A stretch of 64,000 bases of DNA, taken from contig CAYYZO010000007.1 in assembly GCA_964476185.1 (NCBI GenBank), forward strand, positions 22,841-86,840. The letters are read 5' to 3'. Shown here piece after piece: positions 7,821 to 16,484 of the stretch (position 1 is its first letter; every line of letters starts with the position of its first letter). The notes beneath the pieces were generated by a model. That model saw only the letters and a list, made by a program, of their open reading frames with translations. It made no database searches and was not told the DNA's origin. The stretch comes from DATNBU01 sp964476185. Lineage in GTDB: Bacteria; Desulfobacterota; Binatia; UBA1149; CAITLU01. Position numbers and translations under genes: made by a program.

Positions 7821-8696
7821 ATGCCCATTCCCCGATTCGCCGGTTCGGTCGCCGCCGCCGAACTCTCGTCGGCGCTCGCCGAGCACGGCTGCGCGGTCGT
7901 CGAGCGGCTCGTGCCCGCGGCGACCATGGATCGCGTGCGGGAGGAACTCGCGGCCTGGCTCGAGGCGACTCCGACGGGACCCGATTCGTTCGCCGGGGTG
8001 CGGACGCGCCGCACCGGGGGGCTTGTCGCCCGCTCGTCCACGTGCCGCGAACTCGTCCTGCATCCGCTCGTTCGCGACACCGTCTCCGCCGTGCTGTCGC
8101 ACGCGACGAGCTGGCACCTGCACCTGACGCAGGTCATCGCGATCGGCCCCGGACAGGAAGGGCAGCCGATTCACCGCGACCAGTGGGCCTTCGATTTCTT
8201 CCCGTTCCCGGCCGGCTTCGAAGCCCAGTGCAACACCATCTGGGCGATGAACGACTTCACGGAAGCCAACGGCGCGACTCGCGTGATCCCCGGCAGCAAC
8301 AAGTTCGAGGATCGCCTGGAGTTCCGCGCGGACCAGACGGAGGCCGCGGAGATGCCGGCCGGCTCCGTGCTGTTCTACACGGGATCCCTCTACCACGGCG
8401 GCGGCACGAACCGCTCGGACCAGGTCCGCTACGGCCTCAACCTCACGTACGCGCTCAGCTGGCTGCGGCAGGAGGAGAACCAGTACCTCTCCGTTCCGCA
8501 CGAGATCGCGCGCACGCTCGACGACGACCTGCTGCGCGTGATCGGCTACCAGCGCGGGGCCTACGCGCTGGGCTACGTCGACGACCTGCGCGACCCGCTC
8601 GAGGCGCTCAAGGGAGAGGGGCACCGCACGGACGGCCTGGGCGAACTGGATTCGGCGCTGGCGCGGCTCGAAACCCCGCAGCGCGACCGGTCGTAA
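7821..8696 (+). CDS. Phytanoyl-CoA dioxygenase (PhyH) family protein
   Basis: A 291-aa Fe(II)/2-oxoglutarate-dependent oxygenase of the PhyH family. The double-stranded beta-helix core has the iron triad H118-x-D120 (in PIHRDQW) and the distal His 192 (LYHGGGTNRS). The Arg about 11 residues further on (QVRYGLNL) is suited to 2-oxoglutarate binding. AMNDFTEANGATRVIPGSN is typical of the family. The ATG at 7821 has GGTGGAGGAGG about 8 nt upstream. Members hydroxylate acyl-CoAs, halogenated compounds or natural products, and the substrate here is unknown. It is divergent from cti with 142 nt between the starts. Confidence 0.88.
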   Translation: MPIPRFAGSVAAAELSSALAEHGCAVVERLVPAATMDRVREELAAWLEATPTGPDSFAGVRTRRTGGLVARSSTCRELVLHPLVRDTVSAVLSHATSWHLHLTQVIAIGPGQEGQPIHRDQWAFDFFPFPAGFEAQCNTIWAMNDFTEANGATRVIPGSNKFEDRLEFRADQTEAAEMPAGSVLFYTGSLYHGGGTNRSDQVRYGLNLTYALSWLRQEENQYLSVPHEIARTLDDDLLRVIGYQRGAYALGYVDDLRDPLEALKGEGHRTDGLGELDSALARLETPQRDRS

Positions 8697-8728
8697 CGCC
8701 TTATCGCGCCCCTGCGCCGCGGCGTGTC

Positions 8729-8757
8729 CCTGCCGCGGCCATCCGTTCCGCGGCAGG
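8729..8757. terminator. GC hairpin between convergent genes
   Basis: A perfect 10-bp stem (CCTGCCGCGG with CCGCGGCAGG) around a 9-nt loop lies between the PhyH stop at 8696 and the carotenoid oxygenase stop at 8830. It can fold in RNA from either strand. There is no U-tract, so it could act as a factor-assisted terminator or an mRNA end stabiliser. Nothing else is visible in the 133-nt gap. Confidence 0.5.
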
Positions 8758-8829
8758 CCGCAGCTTTCCGGGACGCCTGGCGTTGCGCCGCGTCCGTTCG
8801 ACGGCGCGCGGCGCCCGCCCGGGACCGGC

Positions 8830-10164
8830 TCAGTCCGCCATCCAGTTGCCGTGGAATCCGAACGGGATCCGGCAGGGCAGGTGCACCACCGCGACCGGAG
8901 CGGCCGCGAAGTCGCGCGCATCGAGGATCACGAAATCCGAGCAGCCCCTGGCCGCGTCGTAGACGATCGTGAGGATCCACCCCGCGTTCTCGTCGCGCGA
9001 AGCGGGATCCGGCGCGAACACGCCCTCGCCGGGAAAGCGCCCGGGACCGAAGTCGTGCTCGACCGACGCGCCGCTTCGCAGGTCGTACTGCAGCAGCGAC
9101 GTCGCCTCGTCGGTCGTCGACGACAGGTTGCGCACCGCGTAGCCGTAGCGGCAGGGCAGGCCCGTGAGCCGGTCGTCGGTGCGCGGGAACTCGATCGGTC
9201 GGTCGTCGAGCGCGGTCTCGCGCACCGCGCCGGACGCGAGGTCGAGTTCCCATCGGTGCAGCGACGCGAGGTCGAAGCGGTCCGAACCCTGCCGCCAGAG
9301 CTCGGGGTATCGCGCGACGTCCACGGTGATCCTGCCGTCCTTCTCCCAAGCGTTCATCGGGTGGAAGACGTAGCAGGGCTCGACCTCGAACCAGCGGATG
9401 CGGCCGGAATCGTCGCCGCGCTCCATCACGCCGACGCGGGCGCCGTAGTCGTCGTCCCAGCGGTACGGCATCTGGCCGCGCACCGCGCGTTCGAAGTCGA
9501 ACACGACCGGAAGGTCCATGACGAGCACGTGACGCTCCGTGATGGCGAAGTCGTGCATCATGGTCGGGCCGGGCACGTCGATGGGCACGCTGCGCACGAG
9601 CCGGCCCGCGGCGTCCGCGCAGTGGTACGTCACGAACGGCGCGAACCAGTTGTAGTCGAAGAAGTGCAGCTCGCCGGTGACGGGGCAGGTCTTCGGGTGG
9701 GCGGTCATGCCGGTCTTCAGGCGGCCGCCGAAGTCGTAGTGGCCGAGCGTCTCGAGCTCGGGCGTGAGCTCCCACGGCAGCGTCGTCTCGGCGAGCGCGA
9801 GGATGCGGCCGGCGTGCCGGATCACGTTCGTGTTGGCGGGGCCGGCGCCGAGGTCGCGCTGTCCGTCGGGGCCGACCAGACGCGCGCGCTCGGTCAGCTG
9901 GCGCGTGCGAACCCAGCGGTTGCGGTACCAGAGCGCACGGCCGTTGCCGATGGCGATGCCGTGCAGCATGCCGTCGCCGAAGAACCAGTGCGGCGGAGCG
10001 TGGTCCTTCGGGTTCGGCCCGTTGCGGAGGTAACGGCCGTGGAGCGCCGCGGGAATCTCTCCCTCGACGGGAAGCGACGTCACGGTCTGCTCGAGCGGAA
10101 CGGGCGCGTAGTTCCCGCGCAGGAAGAACGGAGGCTTCTTCTCGGTGTCGGCGGCGGTGCTCAC
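8830..10164 (-). CDS. Carotenoid cleavage oxygenase (RPE65 family)
   Basis: A 444-aa seven-bladed propeller non-haem iron dioxygenase. All four iron-binding His can be placed: H156 in TAHPKTCP, H204 in TMMHDFAITE, H268 in VFHPMNAWE and H438 in PFGFHGNW. The N-terminal GRYLRNGPNP and FFGDGMLHG are also diagnostic. I chose the GTG at 10164 because GAGGAGGA sits about 7 nt upstream. Enzymes of this family cut carotenoids or apocarotenoids, and some cut stilbenes such as lignostilbene. No carotenoid biosynthesis gene is nearby, so the natural substrate is open. It is divergent from the alkylsulfatase. Confidence 0.93.
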   Translation of the reverse strand: MSTAADTEKKPPFFLRGNYAPVPLEQTVTSLPVEGEIPAALHGRYLRNGPNPKDHAPPHWFFGDGMLHGIAIGNGRALWYRNRWVRTRQLTERARLVGPDGQRDLGAGPANTNVIRHAGRILALAETTLPWELTPELETLGHYDFGGRLKTGMTAHPKTCPVTGELHFFDYNWFAPFVTYHCADAAGRLVRSVPIDVPGPTMMHDFAITERHVLVMDLPVVFDFERAVRGQMPYRWDDDYGARVGVMERGDDSGRIRWFEVEPCYVFHPMNAWEKDGRITVDVARYPELWRQGSDRFDLASLHRWELDLASGAVRETALDDRPIEFPRTDDRLTGLPCRYGYAVRNLSSTTDEATSLLQYDLRSGASVEHDFGPGRFPGEGVFAPDPASRDENAGWILTIVYDAARGCSDFVILDARDFAAAPVAVVHLPCRIPFGFHGNWMAD

Positions 10165-10364
10165 GGGCGGTCCTCCTCGCGGCGGACGGCCGTCGTCCAC
10201 GCGCTCGGTCACGGCTCCTAGCGCCTCGCGACACGAAAGCAACACGGCGATTCGCCCGCCCGCACGGGCCGCCGGCGCTCGACGAACGCCTGGCTGCGGA
10301 GACTCGAGCGCAGCGGCGTGCTTGCGGGCGATCCTGTCGCGCTGGCCACAGTCCCGGCTTCGGG

Positions 10365-10372
10365 CATAGTGT
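10365..10372 (+). promoter_or_regulatory. Candidate -10 element upstream of alkylsulfatase
   Basis: CATAGTGT lies 12-19 nt before the ATG at 10384. TGGCCACA about 18 nt further upstream is a weak -35 resemblance. No Shine-Dalgarno follows, so the transcript would be leaderless or nearly so. The remaining ~200 nt between the divergent starts shows nothing else clear. Confidence 0.35.
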
Positions 10373-10383
10373 CGGCGATCGCC

Positions 10384-12153
10384 ATGCCGCCTCGTTCGCG
10401 TCCCCACCGCGGCGCGCGCCGCGCGCGCGCCGCGCTGCTGCTGCCGCTGCCGCTGCTTCTGTTGGCCGCGCCCGGCTGCGGTCCGCGCGAGGCGTCACCG
10501 CCGCGAGGCGGCGACGCAGCGGGCGGCGGCGCGCAGGCGGGCGCGGCGGACGCAGCGGGCGAGTTCGACCGCGGCGTCGTCGAGGTTACCGACGGCGTGC
10601 ACGTCGCCGTCGGCTACGGCCTTGGAAACTCCGTGATGATCGTCGGCGACGGAGGCGTCGTGCTCGTCGACACGCTCGAGAGCGCGGAGGCGGCCGGGCC
10701 CGTGCGCGAGGCGTTCGGTCGCGTCTCCGGAGCGCCGGTCGCCGCGATCGTCTACACGCACAACCACGCCGACCACATCTTCGGCGGCGGCGTGCTGGCC
10801 GGCGGGGGATCGCCGGAGGTGTTCGCGCACGCGACGTTCCAGGCGGAGCTCGACCGCCTCGTCGCGCGAACCCGCCCGGTCGCGTTCCGGCGTGCGATGC
10901 GGCAGTTCGGAACGCTGCTGCCGGACGACGAGCGCGGCGATTGCGGGATCGGGCCGAGGCTCGCGACCGACGCGACGACGACGGCCTCGTACCTCCCCCC
11001 GACGCGCACGTTCGACGGCGACCGCCTCGACGTGACGATCGCCGGGATCCGCCTGGTGCTGCTTCACCTGCCCGGCGAGACGCCGGACCACGTCGCGGTC
11101 TGGCTTCCGGACCGGGGCGTGCTCGTCTCGGGCGACAACTACTACCACTCGTTCCCGAACCTGTACGCGATCCGGGGCACGGCGCCGCGCGACGTCGGCG
11201 ACTGGGTCGCGAGCCTCGACGCGATGCGCGCGCTTCGACCCTCGTTCCTCGTGCCGGGGCACACGATGCCGGTCCGCGGCGAGGACGAGATCCAGCGGCG
11301 CCTGACCGACTATCGCGACGCGATCCAGTACGTGCACGACCAGACCGTGCGCCGGATGAACGAGGGGCAGGGGCCGGACGAGATCGCCGCGACGCTCCGG
11401 CTTCCGGAGCTCCTGGCCTCGCGCCCGTACCTCGCGGAGCGCTACGGCCGCGTCGACTGGTCGGCGCGTGGCGTGTTCGATGCGTATCTCGGCTGGTTCG
11501 GCGGCGACGCGGCCGAGTTGTCGCCGCTGACGAAGAAGGAGCGGGCGCTGCGCGTGGCCGCGCTTGCAGGCGGCAGCGAGCGGCTGCGCGACCGCGCGAA
11601 GGACGCGCTCGCGCGCGACGACGCGCGCTGGGCGCTCGAGCTCGCGGATCACCTGCTCGCCCTCGACGAGCTCACGGGCGACGCGCGGTCGATCCGCGCG
11701 GCGGCGCTGCGCGCTCTCGCCGCCGCGGAGTCGAGCGCGAACGGGCGCAACTGGTACCTGACGCAGGCGCTCGAGGCCGAGGGCCGCGTGACGGTCGAGG
11801 CGCCCGACCCGTCGCGGACTCCGGACGAACTGCTCGAGCGCATCCCGGTCGGGAGCTTCCTGCGCGCGATGACCGTGCGTCTCGATCCGAGCAAGGCCGG
11901 CGACAAGCGGCTGGTCGTCGCCCTGCGCTTCACCGACACCGGCGAGCAGTGGGGCATGAAGCTGCGCAACGGCGTCGTCGAGCTCGCGCCGTCGCTTCCC
12001 GACGGCGCCGACATGACGGTGACGACCGACACCCGCACGTGGAAGCGCATCCTCACCGGCAAGCGCAACGCGACGCTGGCGTTCGCGGACGGCTCGGTTG
12101 CGGTCGACCGCAACCGCCTCGAACTCGTGCGCTTCCTGTTCCTGTTCCGCTGA
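10384..12153 (+). CDS. Alkyl sulfatase-like metallo-beta-lactamase-fold lipoprotein
   Basis: A 589-aa protein of the SdsA1/BDS1 group. The signal peptide has lipobox LAAPGC. The metallo-beta-lactamase domain (about 50-320) carries THNHADHIFGG, a binuclear-zinc motif, and later LHLPGETPDHVAVW, GDNYYHSFPNLYAIRG and LVPGHTMPVRG. The helical dimerisation region has YVHDQTVRRMNEG, characteristic of linear alkyl sulfatases, and the C-terminal ~120 residues resemble the SCP2-like sterol-carrier domain. The enzyme would hydrolyse alkyl sulfate esters in the periplasm, releasing sulfate and alcohol. An Fe-S protein and PAPS reductase follow on the same strand, so released sulfate might feed assimilation, which is an inference. 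Confidence 0.87.
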   Translation: MPPRSRPHRGARRARAALLLPLPLLLLAAPGCGPREASPPRGGDAAGGGAQAGAADAAGEFDRGVVEVTDGVHVAVGYGLGNSVMIVGDGGVVLVDTLESAEAAGPVREAFGRVSGAPVAAIVYTHNHADHIFGGGVLAGGGSPEVFAHATFQAELDRLVARTRPVAFRRAMRQFGTLLPDDERGDCGIGPRLATDATTTASYLPPTRTFDGDRLDVTIAGIRLVLLHLPGETPDHVAVWLPDRGVLVSGDNYYHSFPNLYAIRGTAPRDVGDWVASLDAMRALRPSFLVPGHTMPVRGEDEIQRRLTDYRDAIQYVHDQTVRRMNEGQGPDEIAATLRLPELLASRPYLAERYGRVDWSARGVFDAYLGWFGGDAAELSPLTKKERALRVAALAGGSERLRDRAKDALARDDARWALELADHLLALDELTGDARSIRAAALRALAAAESSANGRNWYLTQALEAEGRVTVEAPDPSRTPDELLERIPVGSFLRAMTVRLDPSKAGDKRLVVALRFTDTGEQWGMKLRNGVVELAPSLPDGADMTVTTDTRTWKRILTGKRNATLAFADGSVAVDRNRLELVRFLFLFR

Positions 12154-12210
12154 CGGCGTTCGGGCGCGTCGTCTTGACGGGGCGCCGGGAACGATCGAAA
12201 ACGGCGCGCG

Positions 12211-12744
12211 ATGGTTCCCGAAGAACCGAAGCCGGGAGCGCCCGCGGAGCCGGAGCGCCGCTGGTACGCGGATGGACTGCGTTTCGAATGCACCGGCTGC
12301 GGCCGCTGTTGCACCGGCCGCGACGCCTACGTCTGGACCAGCGTCGAGGAGATCCTCGCGATCGCCGCGCATCTCGGCCTCGAGCCGAACGAGTTCGGCC
12401 GCCGCTACCTTCGGCGCGTCGGCGGTCGCTACGCCCTGCTCGATCGCCCCGGCGGCGACTGCGTCTTCCTCGCCGGGACGCTGTGCTCGGTCCACGACGT
12501 GCGCCCGGCGCAGTGCCGGGCCTTCCCGTGGTGGCCGGCGAACCTCGAATCCCCGCGGGCGTGGGAGAGGGCCGCGCGAGGCTGCGAGGGAATCTCGGAC
12601 GTTGCGCCGACGGTCGTGGCCGACGTCATCGAGCGGGCGCTCGAAAGCGCCGTGGCGGCCGGCCTCTGCACGGGGCGCGCGGACGACGGATCGTCGGGGA
12701 GTCCGGAGCGGAGCGCCCGGACCGACCCGGAACGCGACCGTTGA
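12211..12744 (+). CDS. YkgJ-family cysteine-cluster protein
   Basis: A 177-aa cytoplasmic protein of the YkgJ/UPF0153 family. The N-terminal cluster FECTGCGRCC places Cys at 27, 30, 33 and 34. The second cluster GGDCVFLAGTLCSVHDVRPAQCRAFPWW is equally typical. These cysteines probably hold Fe-S or zinc. Function in the family is uncharacterised; some members are associated with metal or Fe-S chemistry. It is followed 35 nt later by cysH, whose partner enzymes in the assimilation pathway also use Fe-S clusters. The upstream gene ends 57 nt before. No strong ribosome-binding site is seen. Confidence 0.85.
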   Translation: MVPEEPKPGAPAEPERRWYADGLRFECTGCGRCCTGRDAYVWTSVEEILAIAAHLGLEPNEFGRRYLRRVGGRYALLDRPGGDCVFLAGTLCSVHDVRPAQCRAFPWWPANLESPRAWERAARGCEGISDVAPTVVADVIERALESAVAAGLCTGRADDGSSGSPERSARTDPERDR

Positions 12745-12779
12745 CTCCCCCCTCGTTCCGTCCCAAATTGCCCGTCATC

Positions 12780-13586
12780 GTGAGTGAACCGGCACAGGCA
12801 GCGCCGTCCGTGGAGTTCGACGTGGAGTCGCTCGACATCGATCACCTGAACGAGGTGCTCGAGTACAAGACGGCCCAGGAACGCATCGAATGGGCGGTGG
12901 ACCAGCTCCGCCCGCACATCGTCCTGTCCTCGAGCTTCGGGGCGCAGGCCGCGGTGTGCCTGCACTTGTGCGCGCAGGTCTGGCCCGAGATGCCGATCGT
13001 CGTCACCGACACCGGCTATCTCTTTCCGGAGACGTACCTGTTCATCGACGAACTCACCGAGCGCCTGAAGCTCAACCTCAAGGTCTACCGCAGCCCGTTG
13101 TCGGCCGCGTGGCAGGAAGCGCGCTACGGCCGCCTCTGGGAACAGGGCGTCGAGGGCATCACGCGCTACAACCAGATGAACAAGGTCGAGCCGATGCAGC
13201 GCGCGCTGAACGAACTCGACGCCAAGGGCTGGATCGTCGGTCTTCGCCGCTCGCAGTCGTCGACGCGGAAGAACCTCGACGTGCTCGGCATCCAGAACGG
13301 GTTCCTCAAGGTCCACCCGATCGTCGACTGGAACGACAAGAAGGTCTTCGACTACATGATGGACCACGACCTGCCGTACCACCCGCTGTGGGAGCAGGGC
13401 TACATCTCGATCGGGGATACCCACACGTCGCACCGCCTCGTCGACGGCGTGACGGAAGAAGAGGTTCGCTTCTTCGGCCTCAAGCGCGAGTGCGGCCTGC
13501 ACGAGGACTTCGACGGGAGCCGCGGCGAGCTGCGAGCCGGCGAAGCGGCGAGCGCGAGCGGCGAGTCCAGTCCCAAGGACAAGTAG
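12780..13586 (+). CDS. cysH: Phosphoadenylyl-sulfate (PAPS) reductase
   Basis: A 268-aa PAPS reductase, very close in motif order to E. coli CysH: VLSSSFGAQAA (nucleotide P-loop), TDTGYLFPETY, LKLNLKVYR, AAWQEARYGRLWEQGVEGI, GLRRSQSSTRKNL and the C-terminal catalytic KRECGLH. It lacks the CC and CxxC pairs that hold the [4Fe-4S] cluster of APS reductases, so PAPS is the predicted substrate, reduced to sulfite with thioredoxin. Start is GTG 12780, with an in-frame TTG at 12768 as alternative; neither has a clear Shine-Dalgarno. The C-terminus carries a Ser/Ala/Glu-rich tail. No cysD/N/I genes are in the window. Confidence 0.94.
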   Translation: MSEPAQAAPSVEFDVESLDIDHLNEVLEYKTAQERIEWAVDQLRPHIVLSSSFGAQAAVCLHLCAQVWPEMPIVVTDTGYLFPETYLFIDELTERLKLNLKVYRSPLSAAWQEARYGRLWEQGVEGITRYNQMNKVEPMQRALNELDAKGWIVGLRRSQSSTRKNLDVLGIQNGFLKVHPIVDWNDKKVFDYMMDHDLPYHPLWEQGYISIGDTHTSHRLVDGVTEEEVRFFGLKRECGLHEDFDGSRGELRAGEAASASGESSPKDK

Positions 13587-13637
13587 GCGCGCCGGATCCC
13601 CCGTCCTTCGAGCGCCGAACGTCGTCGAACTGCTCGA

Positions 13638-13737
13638 NNNNNNNNNNNNNNNNNNNNNNNNNNNNNNNNNNNNNNNNNNNNNNNNNNNNNNNNNNNNNNN
13701 NNNNNNNNNNNNNNNNNNNNNNNNNNNNNNNNNNNNN
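13638..13737. other. Assembly gap (100 N)
   Basis: A run of exactly 100 N, the usual placeholder for a scaffold join of unknown true length. It removes the C-terminal end of the crotonase on the minus strand. Confidence 0.99.
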
Positions 13738-14491
13738 TGCCGTGCCGCCCGGCGCCGCCGGCGAAGCGCAACGCGCCGCTGACCGTCTCCCCGCTCGCGA
13801 TCACGTCGAGGCCCCCCTCGGTTTCGACGCGCATCGCGGTTTCGAAATCCGCATCCCATTGCGCGTAGGCCGACCGCCGGTCGGCGCGCAGGCAAAGCTG
13901 CGGGAACGACGCGATCTGTCGCGCGAGCGCCTCGGCTTCCTCGCGCGCGCGACCGTCCTCGACGACCCGGTCCGCCAGGCCGATGCGCAGGGCCTCCTCG
14001 GCGCCCACCGGACGGCCGGTCAGGATCATGTCCATCGCGCGTCCCTGGCCGACCAGCCGCGGCAGGCGGACGGTCCCGCCGTCCACGAGCGGCACGCCCC
14101 AGCGCCGGCAGAACACCCCGAACACCGCGCTTCGTTCGGCCACGCGCAGGTCGCACCAGCAGGCCAGCTCGAGCCCTCCCGCGACCGCGTACCCGGCGAC
14201 CGCCGCCACGACCGGCTTGGAGAGCTGGAGGCGGGAGGGCCCCATCGGCCCGTCCCCGTCGACCTTCACGAGGTTGCCGCCGCCCTCGGAGACGGCCTTC
14301 AGGTCCGCGCCGGCGCAGAAGTTTTCGCCTTCCCCCCAGAGCACGGCGACGGCGGCCGACGGGTCCGCGTCGAAGGCCCGGAACGCCCGGGCCAGTTCGG
14401 CGGCGGTCTCGCGGTCGACCGCGTTGCGGCGCCCGGGGCGGGAAAGGACGACGGTCCAGACGTTTTCCGTGCGATCGACTCTTACTGCCAT
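13738..14491 (-). CDS. Crotonase/enoyl-CoA hydratase family protein, C-terminus lost in gap
   Basis: 251 residues are visible before the N run, and the family is about 255-265 aa, so only a few residues are missing. The oxyanion-hole motifs are present: ENFCAGADLKAV (about 60-71) and VAGYAVAGGLELACWCDLRVA (about 105-125). The segment where classical hydratases carry their two Glu reads FGVFCRRWGVPLVDGGTVRLPRL and has no Glu there. It belongs to a crotonase subgroup without the canonical acids, so calling it a hydratase is unsafe. The start ATG at 14491 has a TATAGA element 15 nt upstream and no ribosome-binding site. Confidence 0.85.
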
Positions 14492-14500
14492 GGCAAAGTC

Positions 14501-14506
14501 TCTATA
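14501..14506 (-). promoter_or_regulatory. Candidate -10 (TATAGA) for the crotonase
   Basis: The minus strand reads CCTATAGAGAC, with TATAGA beginning 15 nt before the ATG at 14491. It is the best TATAAT match in the local GC-rich sequence. A near-leaderless transcript would result. Confidence 0.4.
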
Positions 14507-14638
14507 GGATGTCCGCGTCGATGTCCGCACCGTCGCGCCGCGGGGCGGCGCAGCGGCTTGCGTCATCGACGATTTCGCGCGATTTCGGGGGAACCACCGG
14601 GGCGGGATGGCCCGGCCGGTCTTCAAGGAGAGAGTTCG

Positions 14639-15148
14639 ATGCACCTGCTCGGAACCAGGCTCGCGCTAGCGGCCGCCCTGCTGGCCACCACGGGCCTCGC
14701 GGGATGCTCGCTGCCCCACGTCCTGCCGACGGTCAGCGGCGCCACGCAGGGACCGTCGCCGTACGGCGTCTGGTACGAGCAGCACTGGGCGACGAACTCG
14801 GTGCTGCTGGCCGCTGCCGACCAGCCCGAGATCTCGAGCGACGAGATCGAGATCGCCGACGACGCGGTGATCGAGGACGGGGCACGACTCGAACAGGATG
14901 TCGACGCCGACCGCTTCGAGGACGCTCCCTCGCTGGAGGCCGCGCCGGGCGAAGGGGCCGCGGCCGCGGCCGAGGCATCCGCCGACGCCGCCGTCGAAGC
15001 CGCCAACGCCCTCGAAGCGCAGAGGAAGGCGGAGGATTTCGACAACTCGACGCCGTACCAGTTCCCGTCGTCGTCGTTCGCACCCGCGCCGGGCGAAGGG
15101 GCCGCCGACGACCAGGTCCCCGGCGGGGACGGAGCGATTCGCTACTAG
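14639..15148 (+). CDS. Acidic lipoprotein of unknown function
   Basis: A 169-aa lipoprotein with signal peptide and lipobox LAGC (Cys about residue 23). The start ATG at 14639 has AAGGAGAGA at good spacing. The mature part begins SLPHVLPTVSGATQGPSPYGVWYEQHWATNS, then an acidic stretch (about 65-100, many Asp/Glu), then an Ala/Glu coiled-like segment and a Pro/Ser/Gly tail. I recognise no family. It ends 79 nt before a secreted protein with a strongly basic C-terminal tail, and the charge complementarity suggests the two may interact. That is an inference. Confidence 0.7.
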   Translation: MHLLGTRLALAAALLATTGLAGCSLPHVLPTVSGATQGPSPYGVWYEQHWATNSVLLAAADQPEISSDEIEIADDAVIEDGARLEQDVDADRFEDAPSLEAAPGEGAAAAAEASADAAVEAANALEAQRKAEDFDNSTPYQFPSSSFAPAPGEGAADDQVPGGDGAIRY

Positions 15149-15227
15149 CACCGGCTCGGGCATCCTTGGGGCGTCCGGCCGTCTCGCGACGGCCCGTCGA
15201 ACCTGCACCAAGGAGGAGCTCCCCCAC

Positions 15228-16472
15228 GTGATCCGTTCTGAAGCGCGGCAGCTCGCCGCCGTCCTCGCCATCCTCTTCCTGTCGACCGCCGTGCGCTCCG
15301 GAGCCGAAGACGCGGCGCCCGCCGAGGCTGCGGCCCCTCCGGGAGCCGCGGCGGCCTCGTCCCCGTCCTCGGCTCCCGACGACGCCGGCAAGAACGCCAC
15401 CTCCGGCGGACAGGGCTCGGGCGAGGACAAGGGGTCCGCGGCGAAGAAAGCGGCCGATGCGCCCGAGCCGCGTCACGGCCAGCGCTCGAAGGCCGCGGAC
15501 GGGTCCCTGCTGGTCTACGACAAGGTCGTCGGCGCCTATCGCGCGACCGAGCACGTCTCCACCTACTGGATCGACGGCCGTTTCTGGCGTTTCGAGGACG
15601 GAGTCTGGAGCAGCGCGGACAAGTTCGACGGGCCGTGGAGCGTCGTCTCCGCGCAGGTGGTTCCGAAGGCGGCCCGTGATCAGCACTCCGCTCCGAAGAC
15701 GACGACGAAGATGGTGCTGCCGTCGGGACGCGAGGCGATCTTCGAGCCTCGCCTGAAGGTGCACAAGGTGGTCGGCCTCAAGGGCGTCTTCCTGTTCGAC
15801 GGCGAGTTCTACCGCTACGACGGCGGCGTCTGGTTCGCGTCCCAGGGCGAGGACGGTCCGTGGCGTCCGACGTCGGGGAAGCCCCTGCCGCCTCCTCTCA
15901 AGCGCGCGCTGCCGGAGCCGGTGCACGGCGACAAGGTCACGATGCCGTCCGGAGCCGTCCTGGTCTACGACGGCAACAGCCGTCTCTATTCCGTCGAGGG
16001 GCGTCCCGCGACGGTCTTCTTCGACGGGGCCTTCTACGAGCGCGAGGAGGATCGCTGGATGCGGTCCGTCGACGGCGGCGCGCAGATGCAGCCCGTCGAA
16101 GTGACCACGGTGCCGGTGCCGGTCCGCGCCAAGTACCACACGCCGGCCGGCGGCAAGCAGGCCGCGTCGAAGAACAAGCCTGCGGCCCAGAAGAAGGCCG
16201 CGCCCGGCAAGAGGCCGCCGGCAAAGGCCGGCGCGGCGCCGAAGGCGGGAAACGGCAAGCAGGCCGCGCGCAAGCAGGGCGGGTCCGGTTCGGGCGCGGT
16301 CGCGAAGAAGCCGGTCGCCGCGAAACAACCGAAGGCCCAGGAATCGAACGCAGCCGACTCGAACGACGGGGAATCGAAGGCCGGCGAACCGCCGGCCGCC
16401 GACCCGAAGCCGGAGAATCCGGAGTCGGGCGGATCGCCGGCCGCCGACCCGGCGCCGCCGTCCGAGCACTGA
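15228..16472 (+). CDS. Secreted triple-repeat protein with long Lys/Ala/Pro tail
   Basis: A 414-aa protein. The GTG at 15228 has AAGGAGGAG about 8 nt upstream. A signal peptide (about 1-25) and low-complexity Ala/Ser/Gly segment are followed by three ~60-residue repeats at roughly 90-145, 155-215 and 225-285. Each repeat has a (V/F)x-(D)G-x-F-(W/Y)-R-x-(E/D)DG-x-W core and two end in DGPW, for example YWIDGRFWRFEDGVW and FLFDGEFYRYDGGVW. These aromatic, Gly-rich units are common in exported proteins of unknown function. The last ~120 residues are Lys/Ala/Pro/Gly-rich and then acidic. No enzymatic motif is seen. Confidence 0.75.
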   Translation: MIRSEARQLAAVLAILFLSTAVRSGAEDAAPAEAAAPPGAAAASSPSSAPDDAGKNATSGGQGSGEDKGSAAKKAADAPEPRHGQRSKAADGSLLVYDKVVGAYRATEHVSTYWIDGRFWRFEDGVWSSADKFDGPWSVVSAQVVPKAARDQHSAPKTTTKMVLPSGREAIFEPRLKVHKVVGLKGVFLFDGEFYRYDGGVWFASQGEDGPWRPTSGKPLPPPLKRALPEPVHGDKVTMPSGAVLVYDGNSRLYSVEGRPATVFFDGAFYEREEDRWMRSVDGGAQMQPVEVTTVPVPVRAKYHTPAGGKQAASKNKPAAQKKAAPGKRPPAKAGAAPKAGNGKQAARKQGGSGSGAVAKKPVAAKQPKAQESNAADSNDGESKAGEPPAADPKPENPESGGSPAADPAPPSEH

Positions 16473-16484
16473 CGGCGGCGTGCT

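Noticed and set aside
4704..8921. A single minus-strand open frame of about 1400 codons
   Set aside because: Only its last 200 codons are a real gene (META lipoprotein). The rest is Arg/Ala/Pro-rich shadow of cti and PhyH in another frame, a common GC-rich artefact.
12780..13586. APS reductase instead of PAPS reductase
   Set aside because: The CC and CxxC cysteine pairs needed for the [4Fe-4S] cluster are absent; only the ECGLH cysteine is present at the C-terminus.
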